Assembly (NCBI GenBank): GCA_947626155.1
Contig: CANQRC010000017.1
Span: 1 to 20,537, forward strand
Origin: an uncultured Clostridia bacterium
GTDB lineage: Bacteria > Bacillota > Clostridia > Christensenellales > UBA1242
Length of the DNA stretch: 20,537 bases
Reading direction: 5' to 3'
This document shows, piece after piece, positions 6,224 through 14,130 of the stretch. A program made the position numbers and the translations under genes. The notes below the pieces were generated by a model that searched no databases, was not told where the DNA came from, and saw nothing but the letters and a program-made list of their open reading frames with translations. Each line of letters starts with the position of its first letter. Within the stretch, counting starts at the first letter, position 1.

Positions 6224-9151
6224 CTATTCTTGCCCAAGTCCCAAGAAAGAGAGGAATGCATTTGCAACATCTTGTTTGTCACTAAACACGCTCTCAATTG
6301 CTCCCTCAACAGCAGCCGTTATTGTTGGGTCTTCTCCAATTTTGTTTTTAAGTGACTCTTTGTCAACAAAGCCCTCAAGGTTTTGAAGTGCGTTCACAAC
6401 ATCTTTATCCTCAAATCCCTCAACGGCGTTGGTGAGAGCCTGAGCAAATTGTTGTGCGTTTTCAGCAGTAACTGATTGAATGTCTTGCAAATTTTGTGCC
6501 AACTTTTCGCCAAAGTCTTTTGCCTTTTCAATTTCCGCAAACTTATCTGCAAAAGAGATGTTAAGATAAAGTTCTTTTGTTGCGGATGCGTCATTTATGA
6601 GATAGGATTTGATTGTCTCGTGATGGTCAATTGGGTGCTTTTCGCCAACCTTAAATTCACACAAATTGTCGCCGGTCAAATACCAAATAAAGTTGAAGAA
6701 TGTTTTTTCAAATACGCCATGCGCTTTTGCGTTGTCTTTAAGAGAGTCAAGAATGTTTCCAACCGCTTGAAGATCCAAATCCTCGCCGCCCAAACCTTTT
6801 ACGGCATCCAAAAGTTGTTTCATAGTGGAAGCGGCGTTTGTGTCTTTTGCAAGGTCTTCATATGTTGTTCCGCTGGTAAGGCCTGTCACTTTTTGAATTT
6901 CGGCGTCAATTGTTTCAACAAACACCTCACTCATAGGCTTAAGAAGTTCGAAAGCAAACACTGGAGAAACAATGCCTGCAAAATTTTCGTCATTTAAAAG
7001 TGCGTCAATAAGAACATCTTTATCAAAATCCTTTTCCAAAAGATATTCAATGTAAGAATATTTTTTGTCCTCCACAGTAACTTTGTCTTTGGCGTTGAGG
7101 TTGTTTAAAATTGTGCCTAAAGTCTCAAACGCCTCGTTCCAACGCTCAAAGTTTTTGGCGTCTGTTTCTCCTGCTTGTTTTTCTAAATATGTGAAGTCAA
7201 AAAGTTTTGCCCCTTCCGAAAGTTCAAGTCCCTGAAGGGTTGTCACAACTTGATTGTAAACCTTGTCTTCAAGGTCAAGCGCCTTAACGCCCTTGAATGG
7301 CATAACCACCTCGGCAATAAGGTTTGGATTTTCGCGCAAAGCCCCCAAAATGCCCGAGAGTGCGGCCGTGTCAAAGTCTGACAAGAGGCCGTTTACCTTA
7401 GCGGTCACAATTGGCTTTTGGATGTGATTGAAAAGTTTTGTGTAACTGTCAAGCGTCACTGCTTGTGCTTTTCTTACGCCCTCTTCTTCGCCCTCAACCA
7501 TTTCATAAACTACGTCATAAACTCTATTTCCGCCCTGGTCTTGGGTTGTTCCAATCAGTCCAAAGTTGTAATGCGCCAAAATTTGGTCCAAAACATATTC
7601 GTCGCCGTTTTTCAAAATTTCAAGGTTTCTTACTTGGTCAAGGGTTGTGCCTGCAATGCCCAAAGCCCTTTCCAGTGCAACATCATCAATTTCTTCTGTG
7701 AAAAATTTAATTTTGTCTTTCGCTTCCAAAAGTTCTGGCAGTCTCAAGTCCTCGCAAAGGTCAATGACATTAGGAATAATCTCTTTTGTTGTTTTGATCA
7801 GGCCCTTTATGTCTGTGACATCAGTGTTCAACTTAATTTCAAGCCCGTCAATGATGTTTGCCGCCTTGTCGGCCGCAAATTCCAAAAGGGTTGGCATACA
7901 ATCTTCGGCAATGTTTGTTTCCAAGAGGTCATTTACAACTTCTTCAACAAACCTTGTTGTCAATTTTTCATCAATAAATTTTAAAATGCTTTGGAAATCT
8001 TTGTTTTCAAGCGCCATATAGTCATCCACAACTCCAGAATCAAAAACCTTGCTTCCGGCGTCGGCAATTTTGAGAAGGTCATTTTTAAGATATTCGGTAA
8101 AATCAATTTCCTTTGTTTGCAGCGCCGTTCTAACATTTCCCAAAAGTTTTGTGACAATCTCTGGCATATCATTCAAGAACTCAATTTCGTCATAGTGCAT
8201 AATAAGTTGCTCTGCCGTGTTTGCAACAACGCCCTTGAAAATTCCGCTATCCAAAAGGCGAGAGATGTTTGTTTTAAGCGCGCCAAAATTGAGGTGGCTG
8301 TAATTTTTGTCAGTCAAATCATTATAAAATTCTGCAACATCGTTATAAATTTTTGTCCCCGTGAGGATATCTTTTCTAATTTCAATCTTTTGCCCGTCAA
8401 CCTCAATCTTTGACATATTGTCAAAAAGCAGGTCGTCAAAGCCACCAACTCCGGCAATCTTTCCCACAACGCTGTTGTTGTAGGCTTTAATTGCCTCAAT
8501 CACCTCTTTTGGAAGATTGTCATTTATAATCTCGGGAATTGTTTGAAGATGGTCGCCTTTGCCCTCTTGTGCGGTCTCATCCACTTGCGCAACTTGAACG
8601 GTGACAACTGTCACTTGGTCGCGAGAAATTGTCTCGAAAGTGTTTGTGATGGACGTGAGAGGTGCAAACAAAAGCACCATAAACAAAAAGCCCTCAACAA
8701 TTCCTATTGCGCCGCCGTAGGTCCTGTAGGCCTTGTTGTCGGCAAAGTCGTCCCTTTTCTTCCCGAAAGAAATTCTTGCAACAATGTGATAAATTATGTC
8801 AAACAAAAGATAACAAACAAGAAGCAGCACAATAAACAAAATTGGGCTGACAATGGCAGCTGGCAATTTTGAGACAAAACTTTCTGCCGCTGGGAAGTTT
8901 GTCATATCAAATTTAAGCATCTTGATGATGTATTCGCCAATGGTGTAACTTCCGCCGTCAAGAGGAAGTTTTGTTGCCAAGATTAAGTTTGCAATTGGTG
9001 GGGTTATAAAAAACGCAAGCACAAACGCTATTATCACAAACATAAAGTGAAGCGCCGACCTTTTTATTCCTCTCCAAAGCCCCATTGCAAGGCCAATCAC
9101 AATGAAGAACACAAATATTCCCACTGCTGCCCATGTAATTGCTGATGTCAT
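6224..9151 (-). CDS. Giant CvpA-family membrane protein (975 residues)
   Basis: The N-terminal 170 residues carry four predicted membrane helices (about 5-24, 34-56, 97-123 and 147-166) laid out like the CvpA (colicin V production) family. Basic loops after helices 1 and 3 (WRGIKR; GKKRDD) predict that the C-terminus is outside. About 800 residues follow, almost wholly predicted helical, acidic, with few cysteines and no recognised domain. Ordinary CvpA proteins end soon after the membrane domain. The start chosen is ATG at 9151, with AAGGAG six bases upstream and its own promoter. A longer in-frame version from 9406 would run through the recF coding region and is rejected. It is the first gene of the operon with rsmH. 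CvpA is a poorly understood family; an envelope role is inferred from the operon. Confidence 0.8.
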   Translation of the reverse strand: MTSAITWAAVGIFVFFIVIGLAMGLWRGIKRSALHFMFVIIAFVLAFFITPPIANLILATKLPLDGGSYTIGEYIIKMLKFDMTNFPAAESFVSKLPAAIVSPILFIVLLLVCYLLFDIIYHIVARISFGKKRDDFADNKAYRTYGGAIGIVEGFLFMVLLFAPLTSITNTFETISRDQVTVVTVQVAQVDETAQEGKGDHLQTIPEIINDNLPKEVIEAIKAYNNSVVGKIAGVGGFDDLLFDNMSKIEVDGQKIEIRKDILTGTKIYNDVAEFYNDLTDKNYSHLNFGALKTNISRLLDSGIFKGVVANTAEQLIMHYDEIEFLNDMPEIVTKLLGNVRTALQTKEIDFTEYLKNDLLKIADAGSKVFDSGVVDDYMALENKDFQSILKFIDEKLTTRFVEEVVNDLLETNIAEDCMPTLLEFAADKAANIIDGLEIKLNTDVTDIKGLIKTTKEIIPNVIDLCEDLRLPELLEAKDKIKFFTEEIDDVALERALGIAGTTLDQVRNLEILKNGDEYVLDQILAHYNFGLIGTTQDQGGNRVYDVVYEMVEGEEEGVRKAQAVTLDSYTKLFNHIQKPIVTAKVNGLLSDFDTAALSGILGALRENPNLIAEVVMPFKGVKALDLEDKVYNQVVTTLQGLELSEGAKLFDFTYLEKQAGETDAKNFERWNEAFETLGTILNNLNAKDKVTVEDKKYSYIEYLLEKDFDKDVLIDALLNDENFAGIVSPVFAFELLKPMSEVFVETIDAEIQKVTGLTSGTTYEDLAKDTNAASTMKQLLDAVKGLGGEDLDLQAVGNILDSLKDNAKAHGVFEKTFFNFIWYLTGDNLCEFKVGEKHPIDHHETIKSYLINDASATKELYLNISFADKFAEIEKAKDFGEKLAQNLQDIQSVTAENAQQFAQALTNAVEGFEDKDVVNALQNLEGFVDKESLKNKIGEDPTITAAVEGAIESVFSDKQDVANAFLSFLGLGQE

Positions 9152-9172
9152 AAGAAACTCCTTTTTTGTTTT

Positions 9173-9201
9173 AGTATATAACAATTTTCTTATAAAAACA
9201 A
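9173..9201 (-). promoter_or_regulatory. Promoter of the CvpA-rsmH-ftsI operon
   Basis: On the minus strand, TTGTTT (9196-9201), a 17-base spacer and TATACT (9173-9178), in the 67-base gap after recF. It would let the envelope operon run independently of recF. No terminator is visible after recF, so read-through is also possible. Confidence 0.55.
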
Positions 9202-9218
9202 GTTTGTTCCGTTTGTTT

Positions 9219-10316
9219 TCAAAGATTTTTGGTGATTTTTTGGATTTTTCCGCCTTGGATGTTGTAAACAACTCCCTTAATCTCTTTTTCGTCTGTGCAG
9301 GTAATGAAAGTTTGGGTTCTTCCAACAAATTTAATAAGCCTTGCCTGCCTTTCTTTGTCAAGTTCTGAAAAAACGTCATCCAAAAGCAAAATTGGATATT
9401 CGCCATTCAAGTTGAACATATTTTCAAGTTCGGCAAGTTTTAGCGAAAGCGCAACCGTTCTCTGCTGCCCCTGAGAGCCAAAATTTTTGACCTCAACTCC
9501 GTTTAAAAAGATATCTATGTCATCCCTATGCACGCCAATTGAAGTGTAGCCAAGTTTGTAGTCTTTCTCCAAATTTTTCTTTAAGAGTTTTTCCATTTTC
9601 TCTTCAAAAGTCTCGTCTAGCGGAGTATTGCAGCCGCAAACATATTTAAGGTCCAAAACCTCTTTTCCGCCGCTGATGTAAGAGTGCGCCTTTTGGGCAT
9701 AAGGCAAAATTTGCGTGATAAATTTTTGCCTTTCAGTTGCCAAAAGTTTTGCGGAGGTCACAAGCGCCCTGTCCCAAATGTCAATTGTTTCTTTGACCGC
9801 ATCCAAACTCTTGCTGATTTTTAAAAGTTTGTTTCGGTTTTGCAAAATTTTTTCATAGCGCGTAAGTTGATAAAAATATCTTTTGTTGCTTTGAGAAATG
9901 TCTATGTCCATAAACTTTCTTCTCTCGTCTGGGCTTTCTTTTACAAGTTTCAGCTCCTGCGGCGAAAAGAAAACCACATTCGTCTCGCCAATAAGTTCTC
10001 CCATTCTTTTAATTGGAAGATTGTTTAGTTTTATTATCTTCTTTTGCGAGCGGAAAAGCCTTGCCTCAACCGTCACCGTGCGATAGGTCTTTTTTGTTGT
10101 CATCTTTATTCTTGCCGCGTCACTGTCCCAATTTATAAGCTCCTTGTCTTTGCAAGATTTAAAGCTTTTTCCTATGCAACAATAAAATATGCTTTCAAGA
10201 AGATTTGTCTTTCCTTGAGCGTTTTTCCCAATAAAAATGTTGACCTTGTCGTCAAAGTTCACTTTGAGGCGGCCATAGTTTCTGAAATTTTCTATTTCAA
10301 GCGTTTCAACTTTCAC
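9219..10316 (-). CDS. recF: RecF recombination mediator (SMC-like ATPase)
   Basis: RecF binds gapped DNA and helps load RecA with RecO and RecR. The 365 residues are normal length. Visible motifs are the Walker A GKNAQGKT (30-37), FFSPQELKLVKESPDERRKF, the ABC signature region GSQGQQRTVALSLKLAE, and Walker B ILLLDDVFSELD. The start is GTG; MKVETLEIENFRNY matches the normal family N-terminus, so no earlier or later start is needed. There is no Shine-Dalgarno, and a -10 hexamer sits six bases before the GTG, so the mRNA is probably leaderless. recF usually follows dnaN in the same direction; here it is divergent from dnaA and separate from dnaN. Confidence 0.96.
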   Translation of the reverse strand: MKVETLEIENFRNYGRLKVNFDDKVNIFIGKNAQGKTNLLESIFYCCIGKSFKSCKDKELINWDSDAARIKMTTKKTYRTVTVEARLFRSQKKIIKLNNLPIKRMGELIGETNVVFFSPQELKLVKESPDERRKFMDIDISQSNKRYFYQLTRYEKILQNRNKLLKISKSLDAVKETIDIWDRALVTSAKLLATERQKFITQILPYAQKAHSYISGGKEVLDLKYVCGCNTPLDETFEEKMEKLLKKNLEKDYKLGYTSIGVHRDDIDIFLNGVEVKNFGSQGQQRTVALSLKLAELENMFNLNGEYPILLLDDVFSELDKERQARLIKFVGRTQTFITCTDEKEIKGVVYNIQGGKIQKITKNL

Positions 10317-10322
10317 AATTGT

Positions 10323-10350
10323 ATTTTAACACATTTTTTAAACATTTCAA
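10323..10350 (-). promoter_or_regulatory. Proximal recF promoter
   Basis: On the minus strand, TTGAAA (10345-10350), a 16-base spacer and TAAAAT (10323-10328). Six bases separate the -10 from the GTG, so the expected first base of the RNA is the start codon. A second possible promoter, TTGTCA (10358-10363) with TAAAAA (10335-10340) at 17 bases, overlaps it. Confidence 0.5.
10336..10349 (+). repeat. Copy of the origin 14-mer in the recF-dnaA promoter region
   Basis: TTTTAAACATTTCA differs at one position from the two identical copies (TTATAAACATTTCA) between dnaA and dnaN. Its first nine bases are related to a DnaA box. It overlaps the recF promoter and lies just upstream of the dnaA -35, a position suited to autoregulation by DnaA. 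Confidence 0.5.
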
Positions 10351-10356
10351 ACTTGC

Positions 10357-10385
10357 TTGACAATTTATTTTTTACATTTTAAAAT
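10357..10385 (+). promoter_or_regulatory. dnaA promoter
   Basis: TTGACA (10357-10362), a 17-base spacer and TAAAAT (10380-10385). The -35 overlaps the outward-facing TTGTCA on the other strand, so the divergent recF and dnaA promoters share DNA. AGGAG (10409-10413) lies six bases before the ATG. Confidence 0.8.
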
Positions 10386-10419
10386 AAATTAAGAATTTTT
10401 TATTAAATAGGAGTTTATT

Positions 10420-11766
10420 ATGCAAGATATTCAAAGCGTGTGGAAGCAAATTTTGGAAAAGTTGGAACTTCGGGTATCTTCCGTGTCATATATGTTGTGG
10501 ATAGAGCCTACAAAGCCAATTGCAATTGACGAAAACGACAATTTTATCATTGCAACCCAGTCTGTTTCGGCAAAAAATCAGATTTTGAGAAACTTCATAG
10601 ACAAAATTGGCGAGTGCTGCAACGAAATCATGGGCAAGCCTATGAAAATTGTGGTTTTGGACCAAAACGAAGAGATTGAATATGTTAAAAGCAACAAAGT
10701 TGAGGAAAAACAAGCCGCCTCCGACGAGCCAAATCCTTTCTCGGAAAAATTTACTTTTGACAACTTTGTTGTGGGCAAAAGCAATCAGTTTGTCTACGCC
10801 GCGGCAAGAACTGTGGCGGAACATCCCGGCGAAAGATACAATCCTTTGTTCATTTATGGCGGCGTTGGGCTTGGAAAAACCCACCTTTTGCACGCAATTG
10901 GAAATTATATAAGGCAATTCTCTCCAAAACTTAAAATAAAATACACAACTTGCGAGCAGTTTACAAATGACTATATTGCCTCTCTTTGCTCCCCAACAAA
11001 AAACAAAGCGGTCATGGAATTTAGAGGAAAATATAGGAATTTGGACGTTTTGCTTGTGGATGATATTCAATTTATTTCCAATAAAAAAGAAACTCAGGAA
11101 GAATTTTTCCACACTTTTAACGAACTTATTTTAAGCAATAAACAGGTCATAATTTGTTCTGACCGTCCTCCAAAAGACATTCCAACTCTTGAAGATAGGC
11201 TTCGCTCCCGTTTTGCAAGTGGGCTTATTCACGACATTCAAAAGCCAGACATAGAAACAAGAATTGCCATTTTGAGAAAGAAGAGCCAACTTGAAAAATA
11301 TTATGCCGAGGACGAAGTTATAAACTACATTGCAGAAAATGTTGACACAAACATAAGAGAACTTGAAGGCAAACTTTCTGAGGTGTTTTTCCTTGCAACG
11401 CTCTCCGGCAAAAAAGTTGCCACCATGGAAGAGGCGCAGGAAATTTTCTCAAATCACAAAGAAGAAATTAAAAACGAACTGACGCCAGACAAAATTGTTT
11501 CGGTTGTTTGCGACTATTTCAATGTTTCTTATCAAGACATAACGGGCAAGAAAAAGAACAAAGAAATTGTTGAGCCAAGAATGATTGCAATTTATCTTAT
11601 TTGTGACATCCTAGACCCACCTCTTGCAAACATAGAAAAACTTTTTGGCGGACGTGACCACTCAACAATCATTCACGCCAGAAACAAAATTTCTCAGGAC
11701 TATAAAAACAACAAAAAAACTCAAACCCTTATAAACGACATCCGCTCGGCGCTTATAAGTGGATAA
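10420..11766 (+). CDS. dnaA: Chromosomal replication initiator DnaA
   Basis: DnaA binds oriC, forms an ATP-dependent filament and melts the origin. The 448 residues are normal length. Domain I (about 1-80) contains SYMLWIEPTKP. The linker (about 85-108) is short. The AAA+ domain has Walker A GGVGLGKT (147-154), Walker B LLVDDIQ (211-217), sensor region CSDRPPKDI (246-254) and box VII LRSRF (261-265). Domain IV ends with the DNA-binding signature GGRDHSTIIHA (410-420), a variant of the usual GRDHTTV form. The stop codon overlaps a DnaA-box-like site. The gene reads toward dnaN, as in most Bacillota. Confidence 0.98.
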   Translation: MQDIQSVWKQILEKLELRVSSVSYMLWIEPTKPIAIDENDNFIIATQSVSAKNQILRNFIDKIGECCNEIMGKPMKIVVLDQNEEIEYVKSNKVEEKQAASDEPNPFSEKFTFDNFVVGKSNQFVYAAARTVAEHPGERYNPLFIYGGVGLGKTHLLHAIGNYIRQFSPKLKIKYTTCEQFTNDYIASLCSPTKNKAVMEFRGKYRNLDVLLVDDIQFISNKKETQEEFFHTFNELILSNKQVIICSDRPPKDIPTLEDRLRSRFASGLIHDIQKPDIETRIAILRKKSQLEKYYAEDEVINYIAENVDTNIRELEGKLSEVFFLATLSGKKVATMEEAQEIFSNHKEEIKNELTPDKIVSVVCDYFNVSYQDITGKKKNKEIVEPRMIAIYLICDILDPPLANIEKLFGGRDHSTIIHARNKISQDYKNNKKTQTLINDIRSALISG

Positions 11767-11960
11767 AAAATTTTGTTTTTCCACCACTTTTCCACGAACT
11801 TATAAACATTTCATTTCGCACATTTGGTGTTTGGAACTTAAAAAATTACACTATATATTGTGCAATTTCAGCCAAAATCAAAAGTTATAAACATTTCAAC
11901 AAGCCATATTAAGAGTATTATTATGAAATAAAAAAAATAAAATAAAAACCTTAAAGTGTG
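11758..11960. other. Candidate replication origin (oriC) between dnaA and dnaN
   Basis: This 306-base gap holds no gene. From left to right it contains four sites close to the DnaA box TTATCCACA: TTATCCACT on the minus strand (11758-11766, one mismatch), TTTTCCACC (11777-11785), TTTTCCACG (11788-11796) and TTATAAACA (11800-11808). The last three are spaced 11 and 12 bases apart, about one helical turn. The 14-mer TTATAAACATTTCA occurs at 11800-11813 and again at 11885-11898. A 43-base stretch with only three G or C follows (11906-11948), a plausible unwinding element. I saw no exact TTATCCACA and no convincing run of DnaA-trios. The position next to dnaA is the strongest argument. Confidence 0.7.
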
Positions 11961-11994
11961 CGCCAAAATCACTTTGGAAATTTAAGCAGATTGT

Positions 11995-12024
11995 TTGCCT
12001 TTAAAAGTGGAAGTGTGATATAAT
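11995..12024 (+). promoter_or_regulatory. dnaN promoter (extended -10)
   Basis: TTGCCT (11995-12000), an 18-base spacer and TATAAT (12019-12024) preceded by TGA (extended -10). AAGGAG at 12060-12065 lies seven bases before the ATG. It gives dnaN its own transcript independent of dnaA. Confidence 0.65.
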
Positions 12025-12072
12025 CAAACTGTTAAGAAAAAAGTCTAAGAACTTGATTTAAGGAGAGAAGTT

Positions 12073-13173
12073 ATGTATGTATCTTGCCATGGAATAGAAC
12101 TTTCAGATGCTTTCTTAAGCGTTAGCAAAGCAATTTCAAACAAAACAACAAATCCAATTTTGGAAGGAATAAAAGTCACAGCCGAAGATGACACCCTCAC
12201 TTTCAGCGCCACCGACACAGAACTTTCAATTGAGAAAAAAATTAAAGCAAACATAAAGGAAGAAGGGGAAGCGGTTGTTCCAGGAAAGTTTATCACAGAA
12301 TTTGTGAAAAAACTCACCAACGAAATGATTGAACTTGAACTCAATGACAAAAATCAAATGATTATCAAATATGACGACAGCCAATCAATCATTCAGTGCT
12401 ATAATGTTGCTGAATATCCATCTTTCAAAAAGATTGAAAGCCAAGACTTTTTTGGAATTTCTAAAAAGGACTTAAAAACAATAATAAATAAAACCATTTT
12501 TTCAGTTGCCGTTGACGACAGCAGGCCAATCTTGAAAGGCGTTTTGTTTGACATTGATAAAAACACTTTAAACGCAATTGCGCTTGACGGTTATAGGCTT
12601 GCAAAAGTTAAGAAAAACATCACTTCAAACTTGACCATGAGCATAGTTATTCCAGCCAAAAGTTTGAATGAAATTTCAAGAATTTTGGATGATAGTGATG
12701 ACGTTATAAACGTCTATGTTGACAAAAGCACCCTTATGGTGGACTTTGGAGACATCAAACTTACAACTCGCCTTTTGGAGGGAGATTTTGTAAACTACAA
12801 ACAAATTATTGCTGCAAATTATCAAACCGTTTGCGTGATTAACAAAGAGCAATTTGAGGACGCTTTGGACAGGGCTTCGCTTTTGTCAAAAGTTGGGCAA
12901 GGAAATTGCGTTAAGTTTGAAATTAAAGAAAAAAATCTTTGCATCACCTCAAATTCCGAACTTGGAAACATCAAAGAAAATGTTCCTGTAAACATGACAG
13001 GAAAAGAACTTTTAATTGCTTTCAATGCAAGATATTTCATTGAAAACCTAAGGGCAAACACGGACGAATTTGTTAAAGTTTGCTTCAACTCCCCTGCAAA
13101 CCCTTGCGTGATTGTTCCTGTTGAGGGCGACGAATTTTTGTATTTGATTTTGCCTGTAAGAATGATTGGGTGA
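12073..13173 (+). CDS. dnaN: DNA polymerase III beta subunit (sliding clamp)
   Basis: DnaN forms the ring-shaped dimer that tethers the replicative polymerase to DNA. The 366 residues are normal length for three clamp domains. The N-terminal ELSDAFLSVSKAISNKTTNPILEG, PILKGVLFDID, IALDGYRLAKV and the C-terminal YLILPVRM are all recognisable family blocks; the C-terminal block lines the partner-binding pocket. It has its own promoter and ribosome-binding site and ends before two terminators, so it is a single-gene unit. recF, gyrB and the small yaaA gene, common after dnaN, are absent. Confidence 0.98.
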   Translation: MYVSCHGIELSDAFLSVSKAISNKTTNPILEGIKVTAEDDTLTFSATDTELSIEKKIKANIKEEGEAVVPGKFITEFVKKLTNEMIELELNDKNQMIIKYDDSQSIIQCYNVAEYPSFKKIESQDFFGISKKDLKTIINKTIFSVAVDDSRPILKGVLFDIDKNTLNAIALDGYRLAKVKKNITSNLTMSIVIPAKSLNEISRILDDSDDVINVYVDKSTLMVDFGDIKLTTRLLEGDFVNYKQIIAANYQTVCVINKEQFEDALDRASLLSKVGQGNCVKFEIKEKNLCITSNSELGNIKENVPVNMTGKELLIAFNARYFIENLRANTDEFVKVCFNSPANPCVIVPVEGDEFLYLILPVRMIG

Positions 13174-13221
13174 GCGTGTTACACTTTAAGCGCTAGCTCA
13201 CTTTCCAACAATAAAAAACTG

Positions 13222-13254
13222 CCTCTTATGATTTTTGTTCATAAGAGGTTTTTT
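13222..13254 (+). terminator. dnaN terminator
   Basis: A perfect 10-bp stem (CCTCTTATGA at 13222-13231, TCATAAGAGG at 13239-13248) with a 7-base loop, followed by six T. Confidence 0.9.
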
Positions 13255-13270
13255 GTTTTGATAATATAAC

Positions 13271-13293
13271 AAAAGGCACAGATAAGCCTTTTT
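13271..13293 (+). terminator. Second, weaker terminator after dnaN
   Basis: AAAAGGC (13271-13277) pairs with GCCTTTT (13286-13292) around an 8-base loop. It backs up the dnaN terminator and insulates the rpmH promoter. Confidence 0.5.
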
Positions 13294-13339
13294 ATAACAA
13301 AAAAATTCAAAAAAATAATTTAAAAACTGCCACGGGCTG

Positions 13340-13368
13340 TTGACAAAAATAAAAAATTCCTTTATAAT
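13340..13368 (+). promoter_or_regulatory. Perfect-consensus promoter of the rpmH operon
   Basis: TTGACA (13340-13345), exactly 17 bases, then TATAAT (13363-13368), the full sigma-A consensus and the best promoter in the window. The predicted RNA start is near 13375, giving a leader of about 50 bases. This fits the high demand for ribosomal protein L34. Confidence 0.9.
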
Positions 13369-13425
13369 AGCCTTGAACACTTTTTGCAGTAGGATTTTTT
13401 TGCAAAAATTTTAAGGAGAAAAAAA

Positions 13426-13560
13426 ATGAAAAGAACATACCAACCTAAGAAAAGAAAAAGACAAAAAGTTCACGGATTCCGTCAAAGAATGAAAACTCAA
13501 GGCGGAAGAAAAACTCTTCAAAGAAGAAGAAATAGAGGCAGAAAACACATTTCTGCTTAA
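13426..13560 (+). CDS. rpmH: 50S ribosomal protein L34
   Basis: A 44-residue, very basic protein starting MKRTYQPKKRKRQKVHGFRQ. The family landmarks T-Y-Q-P, H-G-F-R-x-R-M and the R-x-R-R-x-x-G-R-K ending are present, and the length is standard. AAGGAG (13413-13418) lies seven bases before the ATG. It is the first gene of the rpmH-rnpA-yidD-yidC operon, eight bases before rnpA. L34 sits in the large subunit and is usually linked to rnpA in this way. Normally the operon diverges from dnaA; here it lies downstream of dnaN in the same direction. Confidence 0.98.
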   Translation: MKRTYQPKKRKRQKVHGFRQRMKTQGGRKTLQRRRNRGRKHISA

Positions 13561-13568
13561 GGGGACCT

Positions 13569-13892
13569 ATGGACCATAGACTTAAAAAGAACAGTCAATT
13601 TTCTTATATTTACAAAAAGGGAGAAAGATTTTCTACAGAACATTTCACCCTTTTTGTTGTTAAGAGCCGTTTTGAGTGTTATAAAATAGGCTTTTCGGTT
13701 AACAAAAAAATTGGAAAGGCGCACATAAGAAACAAACTCAAAAGAAGGCTCAGGGAAATTATCAGAAAGACAAATGTTCCACCTTATAAAAATTATGTCT
13801 TAATGGCAAGAGAGGGCGCGGAGGCGGTTGAATTTGCTGCTCTTGAAAAAGAAATAAAAAGGTTGTTTGAAAAGCATGAAAAACATTCTTAA
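13569..13892 (+). CDS. rnpA: Ribonuclease P protein component
   Basis: RnpA is the basic protein that helps the RNase P RNA bind and cleave tRNA precursors. The 107 residues are slightly short but complete. The RNR signature is clear (RNKLKRRLREII, 54-65), preceded by GFSVNKKIGKA. The ribosome-binding site is weak (AAGGGG before the ATG), so coupling to rpmH is likely. Its 3' end overlaps yidD by 17 bases. The RNase P RNA gene is not in this window. Confidence 0.95.
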   Translation: MDHRLKKNSQFSYIYKKGERFSTEHFTLFVVKSRFECYKIGFSVNKKIGKAHIRNKLKRRLREIIRKTNVPPYKNYVLMAREGAEAVEFAALEKEIKRLFEKHEKHS

Positions 13893-14130
13893 ACATATTG
13901 CCCTTTCGCCCGTCTATTTTTATAAGTATTGTATAAGCCCAATGTTGCCTCATTCTTGCCTCTTTACGCCTACCTGCTCAAACTATATGATAAAGGCGGT
14001 TAAAGAATTTGGACTGTATGGTTTTTGGCTTGGAATAAAACGGCTTTTTAGATGTGTTCCTTGGCAAAAGAAAAGAGGGTATGACCCCGTTCCAATCAAT
14101 ATAAAAGGAGAGCATATATGGATTTTGTAA
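13876..14130 (+). CDS. yidD: YidD membrane-insertion efficiency factor
   Basis: YidD is a small membrane-associated protein that supports YidC in membrane protein insertion. The 84 residues include YFYKYCISPMLPHSCLFTP, PTCSNYMIKAV, GLYGFWLGIKRLFRC and GYDPVP, with the family cysteines at 28, 34 and 60. I chose the ATG at 13876 rather than the in-frame TTG at 13867, because families start with a short basic segment directly before the L-x-F-Y-K-Y-x-I-S-P core. There is no strong Shine-Dalgarno, so coupling to rnpA is likely. It overlaps yidC by 13 bases. Confidence 0.93.
   Translation: MKNILKHIALSPVYFYKYCISPMLPHSCLFTPTCSNYMIKAVKEFGLYGFWLGIKRLFRCVPWQKKRGYDPVPINIKGEHIWIL

Noticed and set aside
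9152..9406. 85-codon N-terminal extension of the CvpA-like protein
   Set aside because: It lies inside recF in another frame and crosses the operon promoter; the ATG at 9151 has AAGGAG at good distance and begins the membrane domain.
10496..11113. DnaA-box-like sequences inside dnaA (TGTGGATAG at 10496, TGTGGATGA at 11055, TTTTCCACA at 11105)
   Set aside because: Each is explained by codons of conserved residues (W, VDD, FFHTF) and they do not cluster.
11903..11930. DnaA-trio array after the second 14-mer
   Set aside because: Only two or three TAA/TAC-like triplets are visible on the minus strand, not enough in AT-rich DNA.
13170..13201. Inverted repeat GTGAGC/GCTCAC over the dnaN stop as a terminator
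   Set aside because: The loop is 20 bases and no T run follows; the strong terminator at 13222-13254 serves dnaN.
13867..13875. TTG start for yidD
   Set aside because: It adds only three residues; the ATG at 13876 gives the normal family N-terminus.
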